This document shows positions 17,439-26,573 of a stretch of DNA of 64,000 nt, in pieces. Below the pieces are notes generated by a model, which worked only from the letters and a program-made list of their open reading frames with translations, ran no database searches and had not been told where the DNA came from. The translations under genes were made by a program, and so were the position numbers. Every line of letters starts with the position of its first letter. Position 1 is the first letter of the stretch. The DNA comes from Ferranicluibacter quercicola (GTDB lineage Bacteria > Pseudomonadota > Alphaproteobacteria > Rhizobiales > Rhizobiaceae): the NCBI RefSeq assembly GCF_021168455.1, contig NZ_JAJOZR010000006.1, positions 62,001 through 126,000 of the forward strand, written 5' to 3'.

Positions 17439-17858
17439 ATGAAACATATCGCAGCGCCGGCACGGATCGGTATCCTGCTCACGCTTCTCATGGGAGGACC
17501 AGCCATGGCCGAGGATCGTATCCGCATTGCGTCGGATTGGGGTGACGTGACGGCGAACCTGACCGGCAACGTTGCCGCACGGGCGCTATCCGCCATGCTG
17601 CCGCTGACGATCGAGATGGATGACCATCTGCGTCAGGAAAAGACCGGCACCCTGCCGCAGGCTCTGCCGGCCGCCCCGCGCCAGCGCGCGTTCTCCGCCG
17701 GCACCCTCGGCCTGTGGAGCTCCGGCGACTTCGTCATCTACTATCGGGAGGGACGCGTGCCCCCGCCGGGCATCGTCGTTCTGGGGCAGATCGACGGCGA
17801 CGTCTCGATCTTCGACCGGCCCGGAAAGGTCACGATCACTGTGGACAAGGCCCGCTGA
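17439..17858 (+). CDS. Exported cyclophilin-like domain protein
   Basis: A 139-residue protein with a signal peptide (cleavage after GGPAMA, about residue 24) and a cyclophilin-like fold family pattern: IRIASDWGDVTANLTGNVAA, LPLTIEMDDHLRQEKTGTLP, AGTLGLWSSGDFVIYYREG, and IVVLGQIDGDVSIFD. These small proteins lack known isomerase activity and often accompany oxidoreductases or hydrolases. It follows the hydrolase gene by 74 bp and is probably the last gene of the operon. Confidence 0.78.
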   Translation: MKHIAAPARIGILLTLLMGGPAMAEDRIRIASDWGDVTANLTGNVAARALSAMLPLTIEMDDHLRQEKTGTLPQALPAAPRQRAFSAGTLGLWSSGDFVIYYREGRVPPPGIVVLGQIDGDVSIFDRPGKVTITVDKAR

Positions 17859-17863
17859 GCCTC

Positions 17864-17892
17864 GCCGCCCTGCCGCGCGACGGCAGGGCGGC
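17864..17892 (+). terminator. Perfect 12-bp stem-loop ending the operon
   Basis: GCCGCCCTGCCG-cgcga-CGGCAGGGCGGC begins 5 bp after the stop. There is no clear U-run, so it may act with Rho or stabilise the 3' end. Confidence 0.6.
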
Positions 17893-17979
17893 GGCGGCCC
17901 CCCGTTCCTGAAAAGGTTGATTCCGGCTTACATGGCTTGTACCCCTGCACGCACACGAAACCGTGATGAACCGGAATGA

Positions 17980-19698
17980 ATGGGTGGCGGGATGGCTTTG
18001 ACGGATCGCGTGAACGTCGGCTTCGGCCGGGTCCTCGACAGGTTTTCGGCCTCGTCCACCGGCCAGGAGGAGGGTGAGGACCTGAAGCAGGCGGTGGTGC
18101 GGATCATCGTCTCCGGCATCGCCTTCGTCACCGTCGTGCCGGGCACGCTCGCCGGCTACTGGCGGGATCTGCCGACCGGGATCCTCTGGCTCTTCGTGAT
18201 CTACCTGCCGTTCTCCTGTGCGGTCTGGTGGTGGATGAAGACGCATCCGGGCGATCAGCCGTGGCGGCGAACGATCGCCATCGTCTGCGACATCCCGGCG
18301 CTGACCTATACGCTGGCCAATGGCGGCGCGGGCATGTTGCCGCTGTTTGCGCTTCTTCTCTGGGTCACCGTCGGCAACGGGCTGCGGTTCGGGCCGCGCA
18401 TCCTGATCGCCTCGACGGTGATGGCGCTCGGCTCGATCGCCACTGCCGCCGTGTTCAACGATTACATGCGGCAGAACCCGTATATCGCGGTGACGCTGAT
18501 CGCGACGGCCGTGCTGGTGCCGGCCTATATTTTCGTGCTCATGAAGCGTGTCCACAAGGCCTATATCGCGGCGCGCGAGGCCAACCTGTCCAAGTCCCGC
18601 TTTCTGGCGCAGGCCAGCCACGATCTCCGCCAGCCCGTCCATGCCATCAGCCTCTTCACCGCCTGCCTTCGCGATGCCGATCTGCGGCAGAGCGAGCTGG
18701 GCATGGTCGACAATATCGACCGCTCGCTCCAGAGCATCTCGCGCCTGTTCAAGTCGCTGCTCGACGTCTCGACGCTCGACAGCGGCAAGGTGGTGCCGCG
18801 ATACGAGGCCGTCGCGATCGCCGACATTCTCGACGACGTGCTGCAGCAGAACACCGACATGGCACAGGCGAACGATTGCAAGCTCGGCGTCAGCAACTGC
18901 AAGAGCGTCGTCATCACCGACCGCGCGCTGCTGACGACCATGCTGCAGAACATCGTCAGCAACGCGATCAAATATGCGCCGGGCCGCGCCATCATGATCG
19001 GCTGCCGGCGGGAAAACGGCATGCTCTCCGTACAGGTCTGCGACCAGGGACCCGGCATTTCGCCGGAACACCAGCAGCGGGTCTTCGAGGAGTTCTATCA
19101 GGTGCGCGCGCGCGGCGATCGCGATATCGAGGGCGTCGGCCTCGGCCTGTCGATCGTCAAGCGGCTGGCCCAGCTGATGGACATGAAGGTCAGGCTGCGC
19201 TCGACGCCGGGACGCGGCACCAGCGTGACGCTGGCCGGGCTGACGATCTCCGCGCGTGACGCTCCGGTTCCGCGCCGTGCGGTGCGCACCGCGCATGCGG
19301 CACCCGGCATAGACGGCCTGCGCATTCTGCTGGTGGAGGATGACGGTGCCGTGCTGTGCGCGACCGCGAGCCTGCTGCGGAAATGGGGCTGCGCGGTGCA
19401 GGCGGAAACCGGCGTTCCCGCCGAGGTCGCGCCCTGCGACCTCGTCATCGCCGATTTCGACCTCGGCGAAGGCACGACCGGCAGCGACTGCATCAAGGCC
19501 GTGCGCCGCATCCTCGGGCGGCTGGTCCCCGCCGTGGTCATGAGCGGCCACGATCCCGGCCGCGTTCGCGACGAACTCGGCGACGACGATATCCCCATCC
19601 TGTCGAAGCCTGTGCGCCCCGCCGAACTGCGTTCCGTCATCATGGCCGCAGCCATGGAAGCCGAGGGGCGGGCGACCGGGAAAGCCGCGCTCTCGTAG
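17980..19698 (+). CDS. Hybrid sensor histidine kinase with C-terminal receiver
   Basis: A 572-residue membrane kinase. Several membrane segments fill about residues 42-190. HisKA follows with His214 in QASHDLRQPVHAISL, then HATPase (NIVSNAIKYAPG, CDQGPGIS, GVGLGLSIVKRL). A receiver domain closes the protein (ILLVEDDGAVL, phospho-Asp in VIADFDLGEG, Lys in ILSKPVRP). The HDLRQPVHA motif is typical of NahK/RpfC-like hybrid kinases that pass phosphate through partners. A second start, 12 bp in, is possible. It faces a LuxR-type regulator gene, a plausible partner. Input signal unknown. Confidence 0.88.
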   Translation: MGGGMALTDRVNVGFGRVLDRFSASSTGQEEGEDLKQAVVRIIVSGIAFVTVVPGTLAGYWRDLPTGILWLFVIYLPFSCAVWWWMKTHPGDQPWRRTIAIVCDIPALTYTLANGGAGMLPLFALLLWVTVGNGLRFGPRILIASTVMALGSIATAAVFNDYMRQNPYIAVTLIATAVLVPAYIFVLMKRVHKAYIAAREANLSKSRFLAQASHDLRQPVHAISLFTACLRDADLRQSELGMVDNIDRSLQSISRLFKSLLDVSTLDSGKVVPRYEAVAIADILDDVLQQNTDMAQANDCKLGVSNCKSVVITDRALLTTMLQNIVSNAIKYAPGRAIMIGCRRENGMLSVQVCDQGPGISPEHQQRVFEEFYQVRARGDRDIEGVGLGLSIVKRLAQLMDMKVRLRSTPGRGTSVTLAGLTISARDAPVPRRAVRTAHAAPGIDGLRILLVEDDGAVLCATASLLRKWGCAVQAETGVPAEVAPCDLVIADFDLGEGTTGSDCIKAVRRILGRLVPAVVMSGHDPGRVRDELGDDDIPILSKPVRPAELRSVIMAAAMEAEGRATGKAALS

Positions 19699-19726
19699 CG
19701 AAGCGATCCCGCCTCGGCGGCGCGCG

Positions 19727-20377
19727 CTATGGCTGGCGCGTCACCAGCAGCCCTTCGGCCGCACCCTTGGCAACGGCGGCGGCCCGGGAGGCGACTCCGA
19801 GCGCGCGGAACAGGGCCGATACGTGAATGCGGACGGTGAAGGGCGATATGCCGAGCGCGATGCCGATCTCCTTGTTGCTCTTGCCCTCGGCAATCAGCAT
19901 GAGAACGGCCGACTGGCGGTCTGTCAGGCTCAGGGGCCGTGCCTCCGCCTCGCCCGCGGCGCCCTCACCTCCCGCCGTGTCGGGAAGCAGCAGCACCAGA
20001 TCGCCGTTCCGCACGGCCTCGATCGCCGCGATCATCGCCTCCGGCGACACGGCCTTGTTGATGAAGCCGTTGATGCCGCAGGCCATGGCCGCATCCACCG
20101 TCGCCAGCGCGTCGGTCATGGAGATGATGACGATGGACGATTGCCGGAATTCCTGACGAAGGGCCGGGAGCGTCTCCAGAATGCTGTGCCGGGAGAAGAA
20201 CAGGTCGAGCAGGAACATGGACGGCGGCTTGCCGCCCCGCCTGGCGATCGCGAGGGCATCGTCCAGCGTGTCGCTCGCAATCACCGTCGCCAGCGGCAGT
20301 CTTCGCCCGATCAGGGCGCGCAATCCGTCGCGAAACACAGGATGGTCATCGACCACGATGATGGTTTCTGTCGTCAA
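19727..20377 (-). CDS. LuxR-type response regulator
   Basis: A 216-residue regulator: receiver with Asp10-Asp11, phosphoacceptor Asp58 in MFLLDLFFSR and Lys108 in GFINKAV, then a helix-turn-helix (LTDRQSAVLMLIAEGKSNKE, then GISPFTVRIHVSALF). It converges on the hybrid kinase gene with 28 bp between stops, so the two may form a system even though they are not co-transcribed. It lies downstream of the autotransporter/IalB genes on the same strand after a 154-bp gap in which I see no gene. Confidence 0.88.
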   Translation of the reverse strand: MTTETIIVVDDHPVFRDGLRALIGRRLPLATVIASDTLDDALAIARRGGKPPSMFLLDLFFSRHSILETLPALRQEFRQSSIVIISMTDALATVDAAMACGINGFINKAVSPEAMIAAIEAVRNGDLVLLLPDTAGGEGAAGEAEARPLSLTDRQSAVLMLIAEGKSNKEIGIALGISPFTVRIHVSALFRALGVASRAAAVAKGAAEGLLVTRQP

Positions 20378-20531
20378 ATCGGGATCTCCCGGGTCTTGCG
20401 ACCGAACATCTAGCAGCCCGCACCCTCAAAAGACATCTCCGTCTTCGCGCCCGTAGCGCGGGGGAGGCTCTGTCCGGATCGTGTTGAAACAACGAGATAG
20501 GCGTCTTGCACCCCGCGGCGCGGTAAGAGTG

Positions 20532-21104
20532 TCACTCCGGCTTCGACAGGGCCACGGTGCGCTGGAGGGCGGCGTCGAACCCCTTGAGCGAGATGGAAAA
20601 GGGAACCTCCGTCTCGGGATCGCTGGCCTGCGCCTTGACGGTCAGCGTCGTGCCGGACCGGAGCGACTGCGTAATGCCATCCGTGAAGAGAAGGGAGACG
20701 ACACAGCCGACCGGCAGACAGGTGCGAAACGGCGCCGGTTTTCCCGGCGGCAGGTCGTCCACGGCAAAGGTCGCGCCCTTCTGCAGGGCGAGACCGAAGG
20801 GCAGGACGAGATTGCCGCGCAGACGACCATCCTCGGCCGGGCGCAGCTCGACCAGCAGCACGCGCTGGCCGTTTGCATTGGTCTGGCTCTGGGAGAGCGA
20901 GCATTCCCGCGCGCCCGCGCTGCGGCCACCCTTGGCCGGGTCGCCGGCCGTCTCCGCCGGAGCACCCTGCGTCGCGCAGCGCACGGTCCAGTCGTCATAG
21001 CTTTCCGACAAGGCGGAAGGCTTTGCGGCCGTCTGGGCGGAAACGCCGGTCACGGCGGCGCATGCAAGCGCCGCCGTGACAGACAGGAGGGACAGGCGGC
21101 GCAT
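20532..21104 (-). CDS. Invasion-associated locus B (IalB) family protein
   Basis: A 190-residue exported protein with a signal peptide ending near GVSA|QTAAKP. The IalB pattern is clear: WTVRCATQG, CSLSQSQTNANGQRVLLVEL, LPFGLALQKGATFAVDD, CLPVGCVVSLLFTDG, with four cysteines likely forming disulfides. In Bartonella IalB aids red-cell invasion; in free-living rhizobia the role is unclear but it is an envelope protein. Its ATG shares one base with the stop of the autotransporter gene (TGATG), so the two are translationally coupled. Confidence 0.87.
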   Translation of the reverse strand: MRRLSLLSVTAALACAAVTGVSAQTAAKPSALSESYDDWTVRCATQGAPAETAGDPAKGGRSAGARECSLSQSQTNANGQRVLLVELRPAEDGRLRGNLVLPFGLALQKGATFAVDDLPPGKPAPFRTCLPVGCVVSLLFTDGITQSLRSGTTLTVKAQASDPETEVPFSISLKGFDAALQRTVALSKPE

Positions 21105-24100
21105 CAGAAGCGCACGCGCAGCTTCGCATCGACGCCGTTGGCGATGCCATCGTCGCCGAACTCGCCGTTGTAGGAGAGGCCGAGCGTCGTCGTCGGCGAC
21201 AGCGTCATGTCCAGTCCGACCTGGACGATGAAGGCATCCTGCGAGACCGGCGCGCCCTTCACGGCAAAGCTGTCGCTGCCGGCAAAGGCGAGACGCGAGG
21301 CGGGATCGATGTCGCCGAAGGCATGCCGCCAGCCGAGCGTGCCGCTCGCGACTGTGGGAAGACCACCGAGCGTGACGTCCGACGAGGCACGCAGGCCGAG
21401 CGTCGTGAACGTCGTGTTGGTCGTGTCGCCATCCCCCCGCAGCGCGGCGGAGCCGCCCTTCTCGCGGAAGCCGTCGGTATCCAAATTGACATGCGCCACG
21501 TTCACGAAGGGCTCGAAGGCCGCGAACGTCGTCTGGATCTCGTAGCCGAGTTCGCCATAGACCTGCACGGAGCCGGCATCGTAGTCGGCTTTGAGATCCT
21601 GCGAGACGCCGGGGAAATCCACCGACCGCTTCGTGGAGATCTGGTGGTTGGTGTAGGAGAGGCCGGAGCGCAGCGACAGCGCGCCCAGCTGCGTGCCACC
21701 ATAGAGACCGATGGTGTAGTTGTCGCTGTCGGCCGAGGACGACCGGCTGTCGACGTCGATGCTGGTGCGGCTGTAGCCGAGGAAAGCACCGAGCCGCGAG
21801 ACCGGACCGACCAGCGTGTCGATACCCGTGACGAGGCCGCCGGTCGCGACGTCCGCATCCGCCACGCCATTGCCGGCGTCGATATTGCTCCACGAGCCGA
21901 ACGCCTGGCCCCAGACGGACCATGCCGGGTCCACCGTCTTCGGCGTGACGGCCGACATGGGATCGTCCGTCCAGCGTCCATTGTCCCAATAATTGTTGAC
22001 GGGCACGGGCTTGGCCGCAACGTCGCCCGCGGCGGCGCGCAGACGATCATTGGTCGCATCGCGCGTCTGGCGGTCTCCGGCGATCAGGCCGGATTTGACA
22101 GAGGCATGTGCCTCGCCCGACAGCCGGTCGAAAGCGCCCCGCGCCTCGTCGGCACTCAGCAGCAACAGGCTGTTGTAGAGCGCCAGCGATCCGCCGCTCT
22201 GCTCGAGCGTGTTGAGCGACCGCGCCACGGCAACCTGGTTGCGCGTGTCGGCAACGCTGTCGAACAGGCCGGTTTCCGGCGGTTCCGGGTTCGTGGGCGG
22301 TTCCGGGTTCGTTGGAGGTTCCGGGTTGGTCGGGGGCTCGGGGTTGGTGGGCGGCTCCGGCGTCGTCGGAGGCTGGGGATTGGTCGGGGGTTCCGGCGTC
22401 GGCGGGTTCGGGTTCGTCGGCGGCTCCGGGTTGGTCGGGGGCGTCGTCGGAGGTTCCGGATTGGTGGGGGGTGTCGTAGGCGGTTCCGGGTTCGTCGGCG
22501 GTGTTGTCGGCGGTTCCGGGTTGGGTTGGCCGTTGCCCGGATCCTTGACGGAAATCCTCAGATCCACGTCCTTGGCGGTCTGGTCGAGCGCGACGTCGAG
22601 GAAGGCGGATTTCGACACGGCCTGGGCGAAGGTGCCGGTGATGCCGCCCTGCGCCGTGAGGATCTTGTAGGTCTGGCCGGACTGGTAGCTGGTCGCCGCG
22701 TCGAGCGCCGTCACCTGCACCGTGCTGTCCTTGCCGATCGTCGCGCGGCCGAGGGCATCGACCGTGATCTTGTTGCCGGCGGCGTCCGTGCCGGCATATT
22801 GCTTGACGGTTTCCACTGAAATGCGGTCGCTCGCGCCGTTGCCGGCGACGTCGACATCGTAGATCGCGCCTTCGGCGAAATCGAGATCGCCGCGCACGGT
22901 GAACGTTCCCAGGGGATTGCCCGTGTCGCCGGGCGAGATCGTCGCGCCGCGATCGACGAAGGTGGTGCCGATGGTGCCGAAGCCGGCAAGCTTTCCATAG
23001 GCGCCCGTCACGTTGCGCTGGCCGTTCAGCGTGTCGCCCCAGACATCGATGGTGCTCGTATAGATCTCGCTGCCGAGGAAATTGGTGATGACCTGACCGG
23101 TCTGGCCCGCGATGACCAGTGTGCCGTTCTTCACGTCGAAATTCGTGCGGTCCGGGGTGACGGTATCTGTGTCGGCAAGCGCGGTGCCGAGGTCGCCCTT
23201 CAGCACCAGCCGGCTGTTTCCATCCACGATCACGCCGCCGGCATAGCTGTCGAGCGAGGCGAAGCCCGTGAGGTCGCCGGAGAGGATCGTCTCCCCGGAC
23301 AGGCTGACGATCGATCCGTCGCCGACGATCTTGTTGGCGAAGTCGTAGCCCGTATTGGTGTGGTTGAAGACCAGGCGGCCGGAGCCAGAGGTGCCGAAGT
23401 TCACCACGGTGCCCGTGCTGACCGTGCCGGCGGCCTGCGTGTCGAGCGCGCGGGGAAGGCCCTGCAGCGCACTCGTATCGATCTGCCCGCCGATGACGAG
23501 ATAGCCGTCCGAGCCGATATTGATGCCATTGGCGACATTCAGGGTACCGCCATTGGCGACCACAATATGACTGTCGGCGATGACGCTCATCGTGTTCGTT
23601 GCGGTAAAGGACGATCCCGCGCCGGTAACGGTCAGGTTGCCGCTGTCGTCGAGAACAGCGCGCGACGTGCTCATCTGGCCACCGTCTGCGATCGTCAGAT
23701 TGCCGGTAAGGTCGAGCCGACCCGTATTAATCCAACTCGAGCCCGTCCCCGTGACGATCGCGCCGCTCTCGGCCGTGGTCGTCGTGAACTGGCCGATCGA
23801 GGCGCTGTTCGTCAGAATCGCACCGCCCTGCTCGACCTTGATGAGGCTCGGTGTTGCGAGCAGACCCTGCATGCCGAGGTAGTCGGCCGAAACGACCGAT
23901 CCCGCGCCGGTGACCAGCAGCTTGCCCTGCGAGCCCGATCCCTCACTGACATAGATGTTCTTGGCATCCACTTTGCCGCCGCCTTCGACGATCAGCGTGC
24001 CGTCGCCGCCGCCAATGCACATGACGGAGTATCCGTTACAGCCGCCGCCGATGGTCAGGCTGTTGCCCAGCACGTAAGGCGTGCGCACCACGTTCAGGGC

Positions 24101-24451
24101 GGAGCCGGGGCCGGAGACGGTCACGGTCGCCTGCGAGCCGCCGAGGCCTGCGATGATGCCGCGATTGGCGATCACCACATCCGCACCATTGTTGATGGTC
24201 AGCGTGGTGCCCTTGTTCTCAAGGCCGATGATCATGTCGTCGGCAAAGCTCTGGTCGGTGCTCCAGACGACGTTGCCGCTGTCCTGGATGTAATCCTTGT
24301 CGTCCAGCGCCAGCACCGGGCCGGCCAGAAGCGAGGCGGAGACCGGCAGCAGCAGGAGGGAGCGGCGGGTGACGGTCAGTGCCGTCGAACTGCGCAAGCC
24401 ACGATTCCGGTTTCGCAATTGCTCTTGTCGTCCCATGCTTTCCATCTCCAC
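21104..24451 (-). CDS. Autotransporter (type Va) with Pro-rich linker
   Basis: A 1115-residue secreted or surface protein. Extended signal (RSLLLLPVSASLLAGPVLA) to about residue 48; passenger rich in beta-helix style repeats (GNLTVTGAGSSF, GGGDGTLIVEGGGKVDA) to about 640; a Pro/Thr/Asn/Glu linker to about 730; then an autotransporter beta-barrel from about 840 that ends in Phe (KLRVRF), the signal for outer-membrane assembly. The passenger has a close cysteine pair (GGCNGYSVMCIGG), rare in such proteins. First codon is GTG at 24451; ATGs at 24445 and 24436 are alternatives. GGGAGG precedes. Role (adhesin or enzyme) not determinable. Confidence 0.9.
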   Translation of the reverse strand: MEMESMGRQEQLRNRNRGLRSSTALTVTRRSLLLLPVSASLLAGPVLALDDKDYIQDSGNVVWSTDQSFADDMIIGLENKGTTLTINNGADVVIANRGIIAGLGGSQATVTVSGPGSALNVVRTPYVLGNSLTIGGGCNGYSVMCIGGGDGTLIVEGGGKVDAKNIYVSEGSGSQGKLLVTGAGSVVSADYLGMQGLLATPSLIKVEQGGAILTNSASIGQFTTTTAESGAIVTGTGSSWINTGRLDLTGNLTIADGGQMSTSRAVLDDSGNLTVTGAGSSFTATNTMSVIADSHIVVANGGTLNVANGINIGSDGYLVIGGQIDTSALQGLPRALDTQAAGTVSTGTVVNFGTSGSGRLVFNHTNTGYDFANKIVGDGSIVSLSGETILSGDLTGFASLDSYAGGVIVDGNSRLVLKGDLGTALADTDTVTPDRTNFDVKNGTLVIAGQTGQVITNFLGSEIYTSTIDVWGDTLNGQRNVTGAYGKLAGFGTIGTTFVDRGATISPGDTGNPLGTFTVRGDLDFAEGAIYDVDVAGNGASDRISVETVKQYAGTDAAGNKITVDALGRATIGKDSTVQVTALDAATSYQSGQTYKILTAQGGITGTFAQAVSKSAFLDVALDQTAKDVDLRISVKDPGNGQPNPEPPTTPPTNPEPPTTPPTNPEPPTTPPTNPEPPTNPNPPTPEPPTNPQPPTTPEPPTNPEPPTNPEPPTNPEPPTNPEPPETGLFDSVADTRNQVAVARSLNTLEQSGGSLALYNSLLLLSADEARGAFDRLSGEAHASVKSGLIAGDRQTRDATNDRLRAAAGDVAAKPVPVNNYWDNGRWTDDPMSAVTPKTVDPAWSVWGQAFGSWSNIDAGNGVADADVATGGLVTGIDTLVGPVSRLGAFLGYSRTSIDVDSRSSSADSDNYTIGLYGGTQLGALSLRSGLSYTNHQISTKRSVDFPGVSQDLKADYDAGSVQVYGELGYEIQTTFAAFEPFVNVAHVNLDTDGFREKGGSAALRGDGDTTNTTFTTLGLRASSDVTLGGLPTVASGTLGWRHAFGDIDPASRLAFAGSDSFAVKGAPVSQDAFIVQVGLDMTLSPTTTLGLSYNGEFGDDGIANGVDAKLRVRF
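22262..22531 (-). repeat. Pro-rich tandem repeat linker in the autotransporter
   Basis: About 30 imperfect copies of PPTNPE, PPTTPP and similar words, encoded by GC-rich 9-18 bp units. The tract separates passenger and barrel and could change length by recombination between units. Confidence 0.85.
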
Positions 24452-24534
24452 TGCTCAAGCAGACCTCCCAGAATTCGGGTAAATTCGGTAAGGTCGAGAT
24501 AGCGGATAAAACACAGTCCAACGGGCACGGCCAT

Positions 24535-24550
24535 TAGCACGCATGTGCTA
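24535..24550. promoter_or_regulatory. Inverted repeat TAGCAC-GCAT-GTGCTA upstream of autotransporter
   Basis: Perfect 6-bp arms around GCAT, 84 bp before the autotransporter start and 93 bp after the LysR stop. It could be an operator; a T-rich stretch on the plus strand would also allow a weak terminator reading, but no plus-strand gene ends here. Confidence 0.35.
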
Positions 24551-24642
24551 GTCTTTTCAGGCGAAACGCGGATGACTTGCTCGTTTGTCGTTCAACCAGC
24601 GCGGCGGCGCGCTCCGCTGAGTATCGCATGTCGCGGACGCGT

Positions 24643-25542
24643 TCAGTCCAGAGATGGCATATGGGCGGGCAGTTGCTCCTCGAAATATTTGCAGAACGAG
24701 GCGATCCGCGGGGGGAGCGTCTGGTAGGGCGGATAGAACAGGGTCAGCCAGAGGTCCGGCGGGGCCCAGCCCTTGAAGACGTGGACCAGGCGTCCGGCGC
24801 GGATGTGTTCGGCGATGTTGAAGCCCGGAAGCAGGGCCACCCCTGCCCCGTCGGCGGCCATGTCGGCGAGGACCTCGCCGCTGTTGGCGCTGAAGCCGCG
24901 ACCGGCGGAGATCACGATGCTCGAGCCGCCATCGGAGAGAGACCAGCTTTCCCGCCGGCTCTCGCCGCTATAGGCGAGGCAATCGTCCGGTTTCAGTTCG
25001 TTCGGATGCGCCATCTCGACGAAGCGGCTGCCCGGTGCGGCCACCAGAATGCGCGGCACGACCCGGATCTTGCGCCAGATGGTGAACTTGTCCGAGGGCT
25101 GCGCGGAGATGCGGATCGCGAGATCATAGTCGTCGTTGACGATGTTGATCAACCCGTCCGACAGCGAGATCTCGAAGCTCATCTTCGGAAACTTCGTCTT
25201 GAAGCCGGACAGGATCGGCGGCAGCACGGCCTTGCCGAACCAGGTGGGCGCGCTGATCCGCAGGCGTCCCTGGTCGGCCTTGTGCGCGTTCATGACGTCG
25301 CGCCGTGCGGCCTCCAGCGTCTTGACCGCCGGCTGGATCTGCGCGGCGAAGACCGCCCCATCGGTGGTCAGCGAGACCTGACGCGTGGTGCGCACGAACA
25401 GCTGTACACCCAGTTCCGCCTCCAGCGCCGCGATCGCCCGCGTGACGGCGGCGGGCGTCATGTCGAGCTCGCGCGCCACCTGGGCGAAATTGCGCTTTTC
25501 CGCGGCAAGGAGAAAGGTTCGCAGAGCCTTGTAGTCGTTCAT
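24643..25542 (-). CDS. LysR-family transcriptional regulator
   Basis: A 299-residue LysR protein: helix-turn-helix RNFAQVARELDMTPAAVTRA with the following LEAELGVQLFVRTTRQVSLT, then the effector domain (GRLRISAPTWFGKAVLPPIL, DYDLAIRISAQP). It is divergent from the YcaC/XapX/amidohydrolase operon. The 328-bp gap contains several ATTGCGAT-type inverted repeats, two close to each gene, suitable for autoregulation and activation. A similar repeat precedes the alpha/beta hydrolase gene at 32027, a possible second target. Confidence 0.9.
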   Translation of the reverse strand: MNDYKALRTFLLAAEKRNFAQVARELDMTPAAVTRAIAALEAELGVQLFVRTTRQVSLTTDGAVFAAQIQPAVKTLEAARRDVMNAHKADQGRLRISAPTWFGKAVLPPILSGFKTKFPKMSFEISLSDGLINIVNDDYDLAIRISAQPSDKFTIWRKIRVVPRILVAAPGSRFVEMAHPNELKPDDCLAYSGESRRESWSLSDGGSSIVISAGRGFSANSGEVLADMAADGAGVALLPGFNIAEHIRAGRLVHVFKGWAPPDLWLTLFYPPYQTLPPRIASFCKYFEEQLPAHMPSLD

Positions 25543-25581
25543 GGCAGTGTTTCACCCGTGGCCATTCAAGAGACTGTCCCT

Positions 25582-25606
25582 ATTGCGATCCGGCATCGCG
25601 ATCAAT
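25582..25606. promoter_or_regulatory. ATTGCGAT-type inverted repeat near LysR gene start
   Basis: ATTGCGATccggcATCGCGATCAAT lies 40 bp upstream of the LysR start. Half-sites match those at 25659-25698 and 31882-31900. Confidence 0.4.
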
Positions 25607-25658
25607 GGCCACCCGCATCGGCCCGACGGCGTCACCCGGTAAGAAGCCCTGCGATATT

Positions 25659-25698
25659 ATTGCGATATCCGGCATGCATTCGCAATATTTATTGCAAT
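25659..25698. promoter_or_regulatory. Cluster of ATTGCGA / TCGCAAT repeats before the YcaC-like operon
   Basis: Perfect 7-bp arms ATTGCGA and TCGCAAT flank 14 bases (25659-25686), followed by the palindrome ATTGCAAT (25691-25698). The shape fits LysR binding and activation of the operon starting at 25871. No gene is visible in the remaining gap. Confidence 0.45.
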
Positions 25699-25870
25699 TC
25701 CGAAGAGGTAAGTTCCGGCGTAGGTTCTTGTTCAGCAGCAGACAGGGCGGCGCATCGCTTCTCCCGACGGCGGACACGCCGCAAGGGCGCGCAAGCAGAC
25801 CCGCCGGACGACCGATCGCTGCCGACAGCTGAGACACCCGCAGACGCGGCGAAACCACAAGGAAGAGACC

Positions 25871-26560
25871 ATGTCCAAGTTCGACGTCCTGACCCCTGAG
25901 AACAGCCAGCTCATCTTCATCGACCAGCAGCCCCAGATGGCTTTCGGCGTTCAGTCGATCGACCGCCAGGCGCTGAAGAACAACGTCGTCGGTCTCGCCA
26001 AGGCCGGCAAGATCTTCGACATTCCCACGACGATCACGACGGTGGAGACCGAGAGCTTCTCCGGCCACACCTACCCCGAACTCCTGGCCGTGCACCCGGA
26101 CAACGACATTCTCGAGCGCACCTCGATGAATTCCTGGGACGACCAGAACGTGCGGGATGCGCTGGCGCGGAACGCCGCGAACGGCCGCAGGAAGATCGTC
26201 GTTTCCGGTCTCTGGACCGAAGTATGCAACACCACCTTCGCCCTGTCGGCGCTGCGGGACGTGCCGGATTATGAAATCTACATGGTGGCCGACGCCTCCG
26301 GCGGCACCTCGCTCGAAGCGCACAATCGCGCCATGGACCGCATGGTCCAGGCCGGCGTCATTCCCGTCACCTGGCAGCAGGTCCTCTTGGAATGGCAGCG
26401 CGACTGGGCCCGCAAGGACACCTACGATGCGGTCACCACGCTGGTGAAGGAGCATTCCGGCGCCTATGGCATGGGCATCGACTATGCCTACACCATGGTT
26501 CACGGTGCCAAGGAGCGCGTCGGCCATGGCAAGCGCATCGGCCCGAACCCCGCGAAGTAG
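25871..26560 (+). CDS. Isochorismatase-like hydrolase, YcaC family
   Basis: A 229-residue cytoplasmic cysteine hydrolase. Asp18 in IFIDQQ and nucleophile Cys119 in SGLWTEVCNTTFA match the isochorismatase-like fold; the sequence WDDQNVRDAL and MVADASGGTS resemble YcaC. YcaC-type enzymes form octamers and act on amide-like substrates that are still unknown. A clear hairpin follows, before the XapX gene, so this first gene may be expressed more strongly than the two after it. The divergent LysR gene is the likely regulator. Confidence 0.88.
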   Translation: MSKFDVLTPENSQLIFIDQQPQMAFGVQSIDRQALKNNVVGLAKAGKIFDIPTTITTVETESFSGHTYPELLAVHPDNDILERTSMNSWDDQNVRDALARNAANGRRKIVVSGLWTEVCNTTFALSALRDVPDYEIYMVADASGGTSLEAHNRAMDRMVQAGVIPVTWQQVLLEWQRDWARKDTYDAVTTLVKEHSGAYGMGIDYAYTMVHGAKERVGHGKRIGPNPAK

Positions 26561-26573
26561 ACGCGTCCCGCAA

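Noticed and set aside
22262..22531. Possible CRISPR array
   Set aside because: Units are in-frame Pro-rich codons of the autotransporter linker, without unique spacers.
24535..24550. Rho-independent terminator for the LysR gene
   Set aside because: On the strand of that gene no T-run follows the repeat; an operator reading is more likely.
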